Below are positions 1 through 8,317 of a stretch of 64,000 bases of DNA, in pieces. Location: assembly GCA_017527675.1 (NCBI GenBank), contig JAFXPU010000024.1:62001-126000 (forward strand). The letters are read 5' to 3'. The notes beneath the pieces are model-generated. The model saw nothing but the letters and a program-made list of their open reading frames with translations, searched no databases and was not told the origin of the DNA. Position 1 is the stretch's first letter, and each line of letters starts with the position of its first letter. The DNA comes from Bacilli bacterium (GTDB lineage: Bacteria > Bacillota_I > Bacilli_A > RF39 > UBA660). Position numbers and translations under genes: made by a program.

Positions 1-95
1 ACAGATTTATAAGTACCTTCTAGAATGTTAGTTGTTTTTTTAGTTGAGAATATAGAAATATTGGCTTTTATTTTATTTATATAATTTAGTTTCAT
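1..95 (-). CDS. DUF58-family protein, N-terminal part (runs off the window)
   Basis: The minus-strand frame starts at the ATG at 95-93 and stays open to the window edge, giving 31 residues. The end of this fragment, LEGTYKS, is the segment that normally precedes the conserved GRGxxFDDLR region of DUF58 proteins. The start overlaps the stop of the moxR gene as ATGA, which implies translational coupling. A moxR-DUF58 pair is the common arrangement of this family. DUF58 proteins are thought to work with MoxR ATPases on secreted or membrane-bound partners. Only the N-terminus is seen, so the call rests mainly on context. Confidence 0.7.
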   Translation of the reverse strand, partial: MKLNYINKIKANISIFSTKKTTNILEGTYKS

Positions 96-1081
96 GGAGT
101 AGGTATAGCTCCAAATATAGCATCAATTATTTTTTCAACACTTATATCATCAGCAACTGCAGCAAAGTTTAAAGAAATTCTATGTCTTAATACTACGTAA
201 CGTAAATCCTTAATATCTTCAGGAATAACGTAATTACGTCCACTAATTAAGGCTAAGGCTTTAGCACATTGCATAAAGGCAATAGCACCTCTAGTAGATG
301 ATCCTAAATTAACATATTCAGCTAATTTTTTATCAATATAATGAGCTGGGAATCTTGTTGCTTCAATTATTTGAATAATATATTTTTTAACAGCTTCATC
401 CATATATACTTTTTCTGTTAGTCCTTGTAAAAATTTAATATCATCTAAAGAAAGAACTGCTTTAGAATTACTAAATACTTTATCCTCTAATCTTTTTAGG
501 ATTTCAATCTCCTCATCTTCTGTTGGATAGTTTAATTTTTCTTTAAGTAAGAATCTATCCAATTGAGCTTCTGCCAAAAGATATGTACCTTCTTGTTCAA
601 TTGGGTTTTGTGTTGCTATAACTATAAATATATCTGGTAATTTATATTTTTTATTATCGATAGTTATTTGTCTTTCTTGCATTGCTTCCAAAGTAGCACT
701 TTGAGTTTTAGCACTAGAACGGTTAACCTCATCTAATAAAACAAAGTTAGCATAGATTGGACCAATCTTTGTTTCAAAACTATTATCAGCATAGTTAAAT
801 ATCTGAGTACCAATAATATCACTAGGTAATAAATCTGGTGTACATTGGATACGTGAAAATTTACCATTAACTGCTTCTGTTAGAACTTTAGCAGCAGTTG
901 TTTTAGCAAGACCTGGTACAGATTCTAGAAGGATATGTCCGTTTGCTAATAAAGATATTAGTAATGATTTTTGTAAACTTTTTTGACCTACTATACGTTC
1001 GGAATAGTATTTAGCAATAGTTCCAATTATTTCATTACTACGATTTAATTCATCTTGAGTTATTTCAATATTTTGATTCAT
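92..1081 (-). CDS. MoxR-type AAA+ ATPase
   Basis: This 329-residue protein is the usual length for the MoxR/RavA class. The Walker A region reads ESVPGLAKTT near residue 55, and Walker B reads FVLLDEVNRS near residue 115, followed by the QSATLEAMQERQ helix typical of MoxR. The sensor segment VIATQNPIEQEGTY and the C-terminal lid with SSTRGAIAFMQ are also present. MoxR proteins act as ATP-driven chaperones for maturation of metal-cofactor or surface complexes. The gene reads into a DUF58 gene with a 4-base overlap. An AAGG-containing site lies ahead of the ATG. Confidence 0.93.
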   Translation of the reverse strand: MNQNIEITQDELNRSNEIIGTIAKYYSERIVGQKSLQKSLLISLLANGHILLESVPGLAKTTAAKVLTEAVNGKFSRIQCTPDLLPSDIIGTQIFNYADNSFETKIGPIYANFVLLDEVNRSSAKTQSATLEAMQERQITIDNKKYKLPDIFIVIATQNPIEQEGTYLLAEAQLDRFLLKEKLNYPTEDEEIEILKRLEDKVFSNSKAVLSLDDIKFLQGLTEKVYMDEAVKKYIIQIIEATRFPAHYIDKKLAEYVNLGSSTRGAIAFMQCAKALALISGRNYVIPEDIKDLRYVVLRHRISLNFAAVADDISVEKIIDAIFGAIPTP

Positions 1082-1244
1082 TTTTACACCTTACTTCCTT
1101 ACTATTATGTATAATATAATTTTACTTTATTTTTTAAAAAATAACAACTTTTTGTAAATTAAATTATTTTTTTATAGATAATAAATAAATAATTTAATCG
1201 TTGTGATATAATGATATTAATAGATATTATAAGGAGATAATAAT

Positions 1245-2816
1245 ATGACTGTTTATGATGATATGATTATAACTGATAATTATGATGAAGTTGCAAAAAT
1301 TCATAGTGACCCAAAATATATTAATTGGAGATATGAAGTTAAAGAAAATGAATATAGATTTTATTCACCTGATTATGGTAAAAATAAAGATTTTTTTCAA
1401 AACATTAATAAATTAGAAGATAATAATGTAATAAGTAATCAGGATGGTGTGTTAGTTGTAAATGACAGTAATATTCCCTTAAACATTGTTAATATGCCTT
1501 TAGAAAATGAAATAATTTTAGTTCATAGCACGGATTTTTTTCCTGCTAATAAAACAATTTTATCAAATGCGGATGGAAATAAAAAAGTGTCTTTTGAATA
1601 TGAAGTTGATGATGATATATATGTGGAAAAACATGCTATTAATCCCCGTCAAACAGTTCATTTTTGTATAAATGGTAGAGTTAAAGATACTCCTGATGGT
1701 AGAGGATCTTGGAATAATCAAAAATATATAATATTGGAACCATATTTTAATCACAAAGAGGAGTTTGTAAGTGGTCCAATACATGGTGGTGATAATTATA
1801 CTAATAATTCAGTTAAATTATCAGATAAAGCAATTTTAATGGTTAGAGAAGATGCTTACGATTTACTAACTGATGAACAAAAAAAGATGTATCATATTGT
1901 TAAATATTCTGGCGATGCTATTAAATGTGTAGATAATTTATTAACTGCTATTGGAGTGCCTATTGTTGAAAATGTGGCAAGTGATGCAGGTCATAATTTT
2001 TCAGATTATATTGCTCAAGAAAAATTATTGGAAACAAGAGCCAAAGAAGTAAAGTTAATTAAAAATATTGATTTAACAAATTCTGAAAGACACTATTTTT
2101 TTACGACTGAGGAGATTGCTTTATTATATAAAAGATCATCAATTTTAAACAATTTAGATGTTAATGTTGTTAAAAAAATAAATGAAGAATTAGGATTAAA
2201 TGAAGAACTATTTGATAATAATAGTAATTGGTTTAAGAAGTCATTAGCTAATTTTATAATTAGTCATGGAGTGTTAAAAGTTGATGCAAATCATTACTGC
2301 TTGTTATCAGTAAATGAAATTGAAAAACATTATAATAATCCCGATTTTTATATTGAGGCAGTAAGAAGAAGTGGCACAGGATTAAGTGAGTTATTAAATT
2401 TGACTAAAAATATTAGTTTGGAATCATATCAAAATGAACATGTTAAACTGCATAGAACAGAAGATTTAAAAAATATATATGTTGGTGAATTACAAACATA
2501 TCAGGGATTTGATACTCTAAAAAAATTAAAAGAAGTTCTATCAATTGAAGATAATAAGGTATTAATATTAAGAGAAGATGGACTTTATTTGAGTGAAAAG
2601 AAAAAAAATGCAGGTGCCAAAACACAATATGGAGAAAAAGATGAATCTGAATTATTATTAGGTTCAAATGATAAAACACTATTAGAGGTTGTTTATAATT
2701 ATCAAAATTATATGGTATCTAAAAATAATATTAATCAAAATGATGTTGAATCTATATCCTATAATAATGATATAATTACGGAAGAAGAAACTATAGAAAC
2801 TCACATGTTAAGATAG
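1245..2816 (+). CDS. Uncharacterised 523-residue protein
   Basis: I do not recognise this family. The start is well set by AAGGAG about 7 bases upstream of the ATG. There is no signal peptide or membrane segment, so it should be cytosolic. The N-terminal half holds HSTDFFPANK near residue 94 and a block with VHFCINGRV, DGRGSWNN and YIILEP near residues 138-165. These His/Asp/Arg-rich patches could be catalytic, but I cannot assign them. The C-terminal 250 residues are charged and probably helical. It stands alone with its own promoter-like TATAAT at about 1205 and a terminator directly after the stop. Confidence 0.6.
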   Translation: MTVYDDMIITDNYDEVAKIHSDPKYINWRYEVKENEYRFYSPDYGKNKDFFQNINKLEDNNVISNQDGVLVVNDSNIPLNIVNMPLENEIILVHSTDFFPANKTILSNADGNKKVSFEYEVDDDIYVEKHAINPRQTVHFCINGRVKDTPDGRGSWNNQKYIILEPYFNHKEEFVSGPIHGGDNYTNNSVKLSDKAILMVREDAYDLLTDEQKKMYHIVKYSGDAIKCVDNLLTAIGVPIVENVASDAGHNFSDYIAQEKLLETRAKEVKLIKNIDLTNSERHYFFTTEEIALLYKRSSILNNLDVNVVKKINEELGLNEELFDNNSNWFKKSLANFIISHGVLKVDANHYCLLSVNEIEKHYNNPDFYIEAVRRSGTGLSELLNLTKNISLESYQNEHVKLHRTEDLKNIYVGELQTYQGFDTLKKLKEVLSIEDNKVLILREDGLYLSEKKKNAGAKTQYGEKDESELLLGSNDKTLLEVVYNYQNYMVSKNNINQNDVESISYNNDIITEEETIETHMLR

Positions 2817-2846
2817 AAATCTAAGAATTATTTTCTTAGATTTTTT
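2817..2846 (+). terminator. Intrinsic terminator after the 1245-2816 gene
   Basis: An 11-bp stem (AAATCTAAGAA paired with TTCTTAGATTT, loop of 5) starts at the base after the stop and is followed by a T-run. Confidence 0.85.
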
Positions 2847-2888
2847 CATATTTAAATTAGCATTTTAATATAATTATTAGGTGATTAT

Positions 2889-3959
2889 ATGTTTTTTAAA
2901 TCTATTCATAAACGTCTTAAAATAATTGGTATTATAATTACATTTTTATTTTTATTAATTATTTTTAAAGTATTTTATATTCAGTTTTTTTCTTATAAAA
3001 AATTAAATAAATTAGCTTCTAGTTTATGGAATAGAAATTTACCAATTGAAGCTAATAGAGGAAATATTTATGATAGAAATGGTAATGTTTTAGCAGGCAA
3101 TATTACAACTACATCTTTAGTTTTAATTCCAAATCAAATAAAGAATAAAGAATTAACTGCTCAAAAATTAGCTGAAATATTAAATGTATCATATGACGAA
3201 ATGCTAAAACATGTATCAAAGAAGACATCTATTGAACGTGTTCATCCTGAAGGTCGAAGATTATCTTATGAAGTTGCCGATCAAATAAAAGAATTAAATT
3301 TAGATGGTGTTTATTTAGTTAAAGAAGCTAAAAGAGACTATCCAAATCAAGAATTACTTGCTCACACATTAGGTTTTGTTGGTATTGATAATCAAGGTTT
3401 AGCTGGTCTAGAACTTATTTATGATAAATATCTTACAGGTTCAAATGGAGCTATTAAGTATTATGCTGATGCTAAAGGGAATAATTTAGCTTATGCATCT
3501 AAATATGTTAAACCACAAGATGGTATGAATATTACTCTAACAATTGATTTAGATATTCAAAAGTCCTTAGAAAGAGAATTAGATAATGCTATTACTAAAT
3601 ATAATCCTGATGGTGCTTGGGGAATAGTAATGGATCCTAATAATGGAGAAATTTTGGCAATGGCTTCACGTCCTTCTTTTAATCCAACTAATTATCAAGA
3701 ATATGATAAAGAAAGCATTAATAGAAATGTACCTATTTGGATGACCTATGAACCGGGTTCGACTTTTAAAATCATTACTCTTGCAGCTTCCTTAGAAGAA
3801 AAGACAATTGATTTAAATGATCATTTTTTTGATTCAGGTTCAATTAAAGTTGGAGGAGCAACATTGCATTGCTGGCGTCATGGTGGTCATGGCGAGGAAA
3901 CATATTTAGAAGTTGTTGAAAATTCTTGTAACCTAGGTATCAGGCGAGAGATACAATAA
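2889..3959 (+). CDS. SpoVD/FtsI-type penicillin-binding protein, 5' part, interrupted by the element
   Basis: This is the N-terminal part of a class B PBP, the septal or spore peptidoglycan transpeptidase. It has a membrane anchor at about residues 12-32 and the RGNIYDRNG dimerisation-domain motif at 57-65. The catalytic SxxK motif is STFK at 291-294 and the SxN motif is SCN at 346-348. True PBP sequence ends at Asn348. The last eight residues, up to the stop at 3957-3959, are read from the inserted element. The KTG box and the PASTA domain lie 13.7 kb away at 17659-18519. As it stands the product lacks the KTG motif and should not be an active transpeptidase. An AGGTG site precedes the ATG. 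Position near mraY and ftsW marks it as part of a division cluster. Confidence 0.9.
   Translation: MFFKSIHKRLKIIGIIITFLFLLIIFKVFYIQFFSYKKLNKLASSLWNRNLPIEANRGNIYDRNGNVLAGNITTTSLVLIPNQIKNKELTAQKLAEILNVSYDEMLKHVSKKTSIERVHPEGRRLSYEVADQIKELNLDGVYLVKEAKRDYPNQELLAHTLGFVGIDNQGLAGLELIYDKYLTGSNGAIKYYADAKGNNLAYASKYVKPQDGMNITLTIDLDIQKSLERELDNAITKYNPDGAWGIVMDPNNGEILAMASRPSFNPTNYQEYDKESINRNVPIWMTYEPGSTFKIITLAASLEEKTIDLNDHFFDSGSIKVGGATLHCWRHGGHGEETYLEVVENSCNLGIRREIQ
3930..3938 (+). other. Left attachment-site core (attL)
   Basis: AACCTAGGT is matched by AACCCAGGT at the right end, with one central mismatch. In the PBP frame the right copy gives Asn-Pro-Gly, which fits the family's usual SCNPGF. The left copy gives Asn-Leu-Gly. 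The chromosome therefore probably supplied AACCC and the crossover dinucleotide lies left of the mismatch, in AACC. This position is inference. Confidence 0.75.
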
Positions 3960-4198
3960 ACCCATTGAAAAATAAGGGTAAAACGACTATTTGCCAGTTA
4001 TATCAACCTAGAGTTTTGGCAAGAGATACTATAAAATTCAAAAATGTGTATGAACATCAAATGTGGAATGTTGATTATACTTATGAAGTAGAATTAGTAT
4101 CATTAAATGATTTAGTTGGAGAACATTCAGTTGTCCATACAAAAGAGTTTAAAGAGTTTGCAAAAGAAAAATTAGTAAAGAAAGTAGATATGGAATAA
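3935..4198 (+). other. Reading frame predicted to be the recombinase C-terminus in the excised circle
   Basis: An 88-codon open frame runs from the attL core to the stop at 4196-4198. It has no ribosome-binding site and no convincing start (only a TTG at 3965). When the element ends are joined at the core, the serine recombinase frame (CAA CCY AGG) continues in register into this frame. That adds about 87 residues after Gln-Gln-Pro, including ICQLYQPRVLARDT and a charged helical end with KEFKEFAKEKL. I do not recognise the domain. The alternative is a decayed gene that happens to be in frame. Confidence 0.55.
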
Positions 4199-4749
4199 GC
4201 TCAATACTTAAAGAATTACAAGATTATCATTATTTGAAAATTAAAAAAGTAAGAGGTAGTAAAGGATATTTTGAATATAATTATTTGATTTATGAATTGC
4301 CAAATTGTATTAATCTTGAAAATGAGAGTTTCAATCCAGATAAGTTAAATCCATATCTGGATGGTCCAAATGTGGAAGTAGCTACCCAAATAAATACTAA
4401 TGTAATAAATACTAATAAACAAATAGATAAAGACGATAAAACAAAAATATCGCCTTTTTTTATGCCTGAGGAACATAATATTTTAACTTTGGAGTTAGTT
4501 AATAGGGGATATATAAATGAAAATGATGCTCAAATCTTTTATTATGACAGCCTATTTAAACAATTGTTAGAAGAGGGTAATACATATAAAGGTTTGTTAC
4601 AAATAATTCATTATATTATTCCAAGAGTGTTAAGTAGATATTTTAAAGATGAAGACAATAACTATATAACTAATAAATTTGGATATTTTAAAAGTTCAAT
4701 TATTAGCAATATTGATAGATTAAATATTGATATAGATGAATTATGGTAA
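4153..4749 (+). pseudogene. Fragment of a replication-type winged-helix protein
   Basis: An open frame without a proper start encodes ISSILKELQDYHYLK followed by a basic, aromatic strand region. This resembles the end of the winged-helix domain in phage or plasmid replication initiators (RepA_N or DnaD-like). The C-terminal part, from about 4486, is helical and lacks any motif I can name. The 5' end of the domain is missing. The region may be the remnant of the element's former replication module. The family assignment is tentative. Confidence 0.4.
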
Positions 4750-4788
4750 AAAAATGTCGGGAATATACCTAAAATGTGTTATAATTTT
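4747..4788 (+). repeat. 42-bp direct repeat, left copy (promoter-like)
   Basis: It matches 15194-15235 with a single mismatch (A4762 against T15209). It contains a TATAAT at 4780-4785. The right copy contains the perfect palindrome GGTATATACC, which looks like an operator. Here the promoter would read into a gene-free stretch and the 3' side of the tyrosine recombinase gene. Confidence 0.85.
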
Positions 4789-4812
4789 ATTATGCAAGAG
4801 AATGAAAAAAAT

Positions 4813-4833
4813 CGTAAAGTAATTTACTTTATG
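4813..4833 (+). repeat. Left recombination-type inverted repeat
   Basis: The layout is CGTAAAG, a 7-bp spacer TAATTTA, then CTTTATG. Its spacer is the reverse complement of the spacer in the partner site at 6183-6203, so the two sites face each other. This is the layout of tyrosine-recombinase core sites positioned for inversion. Confidence 0.65.
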
Positions 4834-4836
4834 AAA

Positions 4837-4857
4837 AATAATGATTTTATCGTTATT
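4837..4857 (-). terminator. Terminator of the tyrosine recombinase gene
   Basis: A 9-bp hairpin with one G-U pair is followed, on the minus strand, by a short T-run at 4834-4838. It lies about 40 bases beyond the recombinase stop and inside the possible invertible segment. Confidence 0.55.
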
Positions 4858-4876
4858 TAATAAAGCTTTTTTTAAT

Positions 4877-4903
4877 TTGACCATAATTAAGTTGACTATA
4901 ATT
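4877..4903 (+). repeat. Arm-type direct repeats, left pair
   Basis: Two copies of TTGACYATAATT lie 15 bases apart (4877-4888 and 4892-4903). The second copy is identical to 6018-6029. Pairs of short direct repeats near both core-type sites resemble the arm sites bound by the N-terminal domain of Tn916-type integrases. Confidence 0.5.
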
Positions 4904-5990
4904 TATTAATAAAACTTCTCTTGCTATTTATTGTTGGATGAACATAAATATTCATTGTTGTAGTTATATTTGAATGTCCTAATAATTCCATTAATGTTTT
5001 ATAATCGATACCTATATCGATACAATCAGTTGCAAATGTATGTCGCAAATCATGATAAGTGTAATTCAAATTTAATTGGTTTGTAAATCTTTTGTAATGA
5101 TTATAAAATGTTCGAGGATCCATAAACTTATTTTTACCTGTAAGTAAATAATTATCATCATTATAATTATTTTTTATTTTACATAAATCATTATATAATT
5201 TATCGGGAATTGGTAAAATTCTTATACTCTTTTCGGTTTTTGGTGTTGATAGTATTAATTTAGTTTTATTTCTTGTATTAAAAGATTTTACTCTTGATAC
5301 AATTCGGTTAATATATATTACTTTATTATTAATGTCTATATCCGAAATCCTTATTCCACAAACTTCTGATTCACGAATACCTAATAATAGAGATAACATT
5401 ATTCCTATAGTTATGGAGGAATCAGTTTTATTAAGACTTTTAACGAGTCGTTTTTTTTCATCAGCATATAAACTTTTACCTGTACCAATTTTTTTACTAA
5501 TTTTAATCATTTCAATTTTAATATTATTTTCATTAAATACTTGCTTTAATATATTACAAATATCATAAATAGTGTTTTTTGATAATCCACCAGATTTATC
5601 AAGCTTTCCACTATCAAGTTTTGACTGAAGATATTTATTTACAATTTCATCATTTAATTTGGATACTTTTACCATCCCAATATCATTTTTTATATGTTGA
5701 TTTATTAGATTAAAATAGCGTGTGTATGAAGATAACTTTATATTTTCTTTGCTCTCTAACCATTTAACGACAAGATCATTTAATGTTTTAATACCTTTAA
5801 TTCTTCTAGTTGTTTTAGGTTTTTCAATATGTAGATTACTCAAATATAAATTTCTTTTTTTCTTGCATTCACTATAAGTTCTACCATAGACATAACCATA
5901 AACTGCTTTTCCATCCTTATATTCTTTTATATATCTTCCTTCATATCTACCATCTTTTCTTTTAAAAATACTTTCTCCTTTTCGAGCCAT
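4896..5990 (-). CDS. Tyrosine recombinase (phage integrase family)
   Basis: A 364-residue enzyme with the usual three-part layout. A basic N-terminal arm-binding region (about 1-60) has GRYEGRYIKEYKDGK. A SAM-like core-binding domain spans about 70-170. The catalytic domain spans about 180-360. The catalytic residues are visible: Arg in LLLGIRESEVCG, HxxR in YHDLRHTFAT, His in LLGHSNITT and the nucleophile in MNIYVHP. I chose the ATG at 5990 because AAGGAGG lies 8 bases upstream; the longer GTG start falls inside that site. The gene lies between the two inverted core-type sites and diverges from the surface operon. It could be an inversion enzyme for that operon or the integrase of a nested element. 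Confidence 0.93.
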   Translation of the reverse strand: MARKGESIFKRKDGRYEGRYIKEYKDGKAVYGYVYGRTYSECKKKRNLYLSNLHIEKPKTTRRIKGIKTLNDLVVKWLESKENIKLSSYTRYFNLINQHIKNDIGMVKVSKLNDEIVNKYLQSKLDSGKLDKSGGLSKNTIYDICNILKQVFNENNIKIEMIKISKKIGTGKSLYADEKKRLVKSLNKTDSSITIGIMLSLLLGIRESEVCGIRISDIDINNKVIYINRIVSRVKSFNTRNKTKLILSTPKTEKSIRILPIPDKLYNDLCKIKNNYNDDNYLLTGKNKFMDPRTFYNHYKRFTNQLNLNYTYHDLRHTFATDCIDIGIDYKTLMELLGHSNITTTMNIYVHPTINSKRSFINKL

Positions 5991-6017
5991 AATTTTCACC
6001 TCCTTAGTATTAATTTT

Positions 6018-6041
6018 TTGACTATAATTTTGACTATTAAT
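6018..6041 (+). repeat. Arm-type direct repeats, right pair
   Basis: TTGACTATAATT at 6018-6029 is an exact copy of 4892-4903. It is followed at once by TTGACTATTAAT. It lies just upstream of the recombinase start and may bind the recombinase for both recombination and autoregulation. Confidence 0.5.
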
Positions 6042-6106
6042 TATAAAGGTTAATAAAATATTTGGTCACAATTTTGCGATTTTTTCGACAAATTTCGACT
6101 AAATTC

Positions 6107-6135
6107 TTGAAATAAATTTTTATTAATGCTACAAT
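6107..6135 (+). promoter_or_regulatory. Promoter of the surface-fibre operon
   Basis: TTGAAA, a 17-base spacer, and TACAAT form a good housekeeping promoter pointing at the operon. It lies inside the possible invertible segment, 48 bases before its right boundary. Transcription would begin near 6142 and give a leader of about 140 bases that includes the 6180-6206 palindrome. Confidence 0.75.
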
Positions 6136-6179
6136 GATATTGTAAAAATAGAGAGATGTATCCATATCTTGTAGCAGTT

Positions 6180-6206
6180 TTTCGTAAAGTAAATTACTTT
6201 ACGAAA
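6180..6206 (+). repeat. Right recombination-type inverted repeat
   Basis: A perfect 13-bp inverted repeat (TTTCGTAAAGTAA) is centred on one A. Read as a core site it is CGTAAAG, spacer TAAATTA, CTTTACG. It has no T-run after it, so it is not an obvious terminator. In the mRNA it would form a stable hairpin about 80 bases ahead of the first start codon. Confidence 0.7.
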
Positions 6207-6283
6207 TAGTAGTGCTTGTTTTTACACAAAATTTGAAGATACATAACATAGATTATGCATCTTGTAGTATTGGAGGTGAAACA

Positions 6284-6871
6284 ATGAAAAAGAAGAAAGT
6301 TTTAGCAGTATTAGTAGCATTATTATTAGTAGTAGGTGCAGGAGTTTATACTTATGCAAGATATACATTCTCTAGAACTGGTAGAGGCGAAGTTTCAGTT
6401 GCTAAATGGGCTGTAGTTTTAAATCAAGATAGTACAGCAGTTAGTAATGACTTTAATTTAGCTTTAACTTTATCAGAAAATAATAATGTTATTAATGGTA
6501 AAATTGCACCAGATAGAAGTGCTACTGCAACATTAGAACTAGATTTAACTGGTACTGAAGTTGCTACTGATATTTCAGTTGACTTAAGTAGTGTAACTGG
6601 TCTTCCAACTGGAATGACTATCTCAGGTGTAACTGCAAATGGAACAGCAATGACAAATACTTCTGGAGTTTACTCTACAACTATTGGATTAAATGCTGGA
6701 AAAACTGCTATTTCATCTGACACTGTAACATTAGTTATTACTGCAACTTGGGATAACGCTAGTGATGCAAACAATGATAATGACACAGGATACGGAGATG
6801 GAACACTTGATGCAGATTGGACTTTACAAATTCCTGTAAAAGTTACTGCTCAACAACATATCGGAGCTTAA
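6284..6871 (+). CDS. TasA/camelysin-like secreted fibre protein
   Basis: A 195-residue protein with a lysine-rich start, one hydrophobic segment and a cleavage region ending ARYTFSRTG. This is typical of SipW-dependent signal peptides. The mature part is rich in Thr, Ser, Ala and Gly, with beta-strand patterns (GKIAPDRSATATLEL near residue 80) as in TasA and CalY proteins. GGAGG sits 7 bases before the ATG at 6284. It is the first gene of an operon with a SipW-type peptidase, so it is likely the main subunit of a surface fibre. It has Trp-Asp-Asn and Asp-rich runs near 160-180 that may bind metal. The family call comes from motif appearance, not alignment. Confidence 0.75.
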   Translation: MKKKKVLAVLVALLLVVGAGVYTYARYTFSRTGRGEVSVAKWAVVLNQDSTAVSNDFNLALTLSENNNVINGKIAPDRSATATLELDLTGTEVATDISVDLSSVTGLPTGMTISGVTANGTAMTNTSGVYSTTIGLNAGKTAISSDTVTLVITATWDNASDANNDNDTGYGDGTLDADWTLQIPVKVTAQQHIGA

Positions 6872-6964
6872 TGATTTTTTAGGAAGTAATATTACTTCCT
6901 TTAAAGCCTATGAAATAATTTTGTAGGTTTTAACGAAGGTAATATTGATTTATGGAGTGATTTT

Positions 6965-7711
6965 ATGGAAAAAAAAGAGGATAGACCTATCAATAAAATA
7001 TTACTTTTTATTGTGGTTATATTAATTATAGTAATTATATTACTTTTATTAAGAGGATGTAGTAAGAAAGATGAAGGAACAAACAATAAAGGTAATATAA
7101 ATGTATTTGAATTAAAATGTGATACAAATTGTGATTGCACGGATGACAAAAAAGACGATAACAAGAAAGAAGACAATCCTAACACTTCAGGTAATAATAA
7201 TTCAAATTCAAATAGCAGTACTAAAAAAGATAACACTAAAGAAGTATATAAAGAAGTTGATGATAATAATACTGGTGAAGAAAATGAAGTTACTATAGAA
7301 GTACTTGATAATGATAAAACATGGAAAGAAAATACTGATATAAAATTATTTGAAGATTCTGCTAATGTAGTAAAAGGAAAGATTGCACCTGAATCAAGTG
7401 GAACATATCAATTTGTCATTAAAAACTCTACATCATTCAATGTTAAATATAATATAGAATTTGATGAAACTAATGACTATAACATAAATATGAAGTACAA
7501 ATTAAAAAAGAATAATGACTATGTTATTTCTGATTGGGTTACTTATTCTTCTCTTAAACAAGAGGCGATTAGACTAAATTCTAAATCAAGTGATACTTAT
7601 TATTTAGAATGGAAATGGTTTGAAGGTTCAAATGATAACTCAATTGGAAGTAATCCAAGTTCTAAATATGGCTTATCAATTGATATAAGTGCGGTGCAGG
7701 TAAATGATTAA
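6965..7711 (+). CDS. Membrane-anchored camelysin-like protein with Asn-rich linker
   Basis: 248 residues. One membrane segment spans about 13-30 and is followed by RGCSKK and a Cys-rich patch (ELKCDTNCDCTDDKK). A low-complexity Asn/Ser/Lys/Asp linker spans about 60-110. The C-terminal domain, about 115-248, repeats features of the neighbouring TasA-like protein: VVKGKIAPESSGTYQF and a closing LSIDISAVQ strand. It may anchor the fibre to the membrane. The gene ends inside the start of the signal peptidase gene with an 8-base overlap. Confidence 0.65.
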   Translation: MEKKEDRPINKILLFIVVILIIVIILLLLRGCSKKDEGTNNKGNINVFELKCDTNCDCTDDKKDDNKKEDNPNTSGNNNSNSNSSTKKDNTKEVYKEVDDNNTGEENEVTIEVLDNDKTWKENTDIKLFEDSANVVKGKIAPESSGTYQFVIKNSTSFNVKYNIEFDETNDYNINMKYKLKKNNDYVISDWVTYSSLKQEAIRLNSKSSDTYYLEWKWFEGSNDNSIGSNPSSKYGLSIDISAVQVND

Positions 7712-8279
7712 AAAATTAAATAAAACCCCAATTAAAATAATTGTTGATATTTTAACCTATGCATTAATTGTAATAGTAGGTTTATATTTATTATTCTCAA
7801 TTTATAATAAATTTATTACAAAAGATAAAGTAGTGTTAATTGGAAAATATTACATTTTTCAAATAGCAACAGGAAGCATGGAACATGAATTAGTTCCTGG
7901 AGATTATATTGTAGTTGAAAAAACAAATGATTATAAAGTAGGAGATATAGTTACTTATTTAGAAGATGGATATTATATTACCCATAGAATAAATAAAATA
8001 GATGAAAATTCAATAACTACAAAGGGTGATGCAAATACTGCATTAGATAATCCAATTAGTAAAGATAAAATAATTGGAAAATACTTATTTAAAGAAAAAA
8101 TTTTAACTTTTTTAACAAAATATAAAGTTCTTGTTATCGCTATATTATTGGCTTTGATTATTTTAGAAAGTGCATTTAAAGAAGATAACAAGGCTGATGA
8201 TAAAAATAAAAGTAAAAAAGAAAAAAGTAAAGATGAAGAAATAGAAAAGATTATTGATGAGGATATGGAAATTATATAA
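7704..8279 (+). CDS. sipW: SipW-type signal peptidase I
   Basis: 191 residues of the SipW/ER-like signal peptidase class. An N-terminal membrane segment spans about 10-32. The catalytic Ser is in ATGSMEHELVPGDYIVVEK, the conserved strand is KVGDIVTYLE, and HRI carries the catalytic His that replaces the Lys of ordinary bacterial SPase I. The TKGDAN box is also present. A second membrane segment lies near 140-157, then a charged tail. SipW enzymes process TasA-type fibre proteins, and the genes on both sides carry SipW-like signals. It overlaps the preceding gene by 8 bases. Confidence 0.92.
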   Translation: MIKKLNKTPIKIIVDILTYALIVIVGLYLLFSIYNKFITKDKVVLIGKYYIFQIATGSMEHELVPGDYIVVEKTNDYKVGDIVTYLEDGYYITHRINKIDENSITTKGDANTALDNPISKDKIIGKYLFKEKILTFLTKYKVLVIAILLALIILESAFKEDNKADDKNKSKKEKSKDEEIEKIIDEDMEII

Positions 8280-8317
8280 ATAATTAGAAAAAGTAGTAAA
8301 GATGGGAAGTGATGAAA

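Noticed and set aside
2889-3959. PBP gene broken by simple mutation
   Set aside because: The missing part is intact 13.7 kb away, in frame, behind a matching core site and a recombinase gene.
3965-4198. Separate 77-residue gene starting at TTG
   Set aside because: There is no ribosome-binding site, and the frame is open back through the att core, so a recombinase tail in the circle explains it better.
6180-6206. Intrinsic terminator in the fibre-operon leader
   Set aside because: The stem is perfect but followed by TAGTAG, not a T-run. The matching inverted site at 4813-4833 favours a recombination or binding site.
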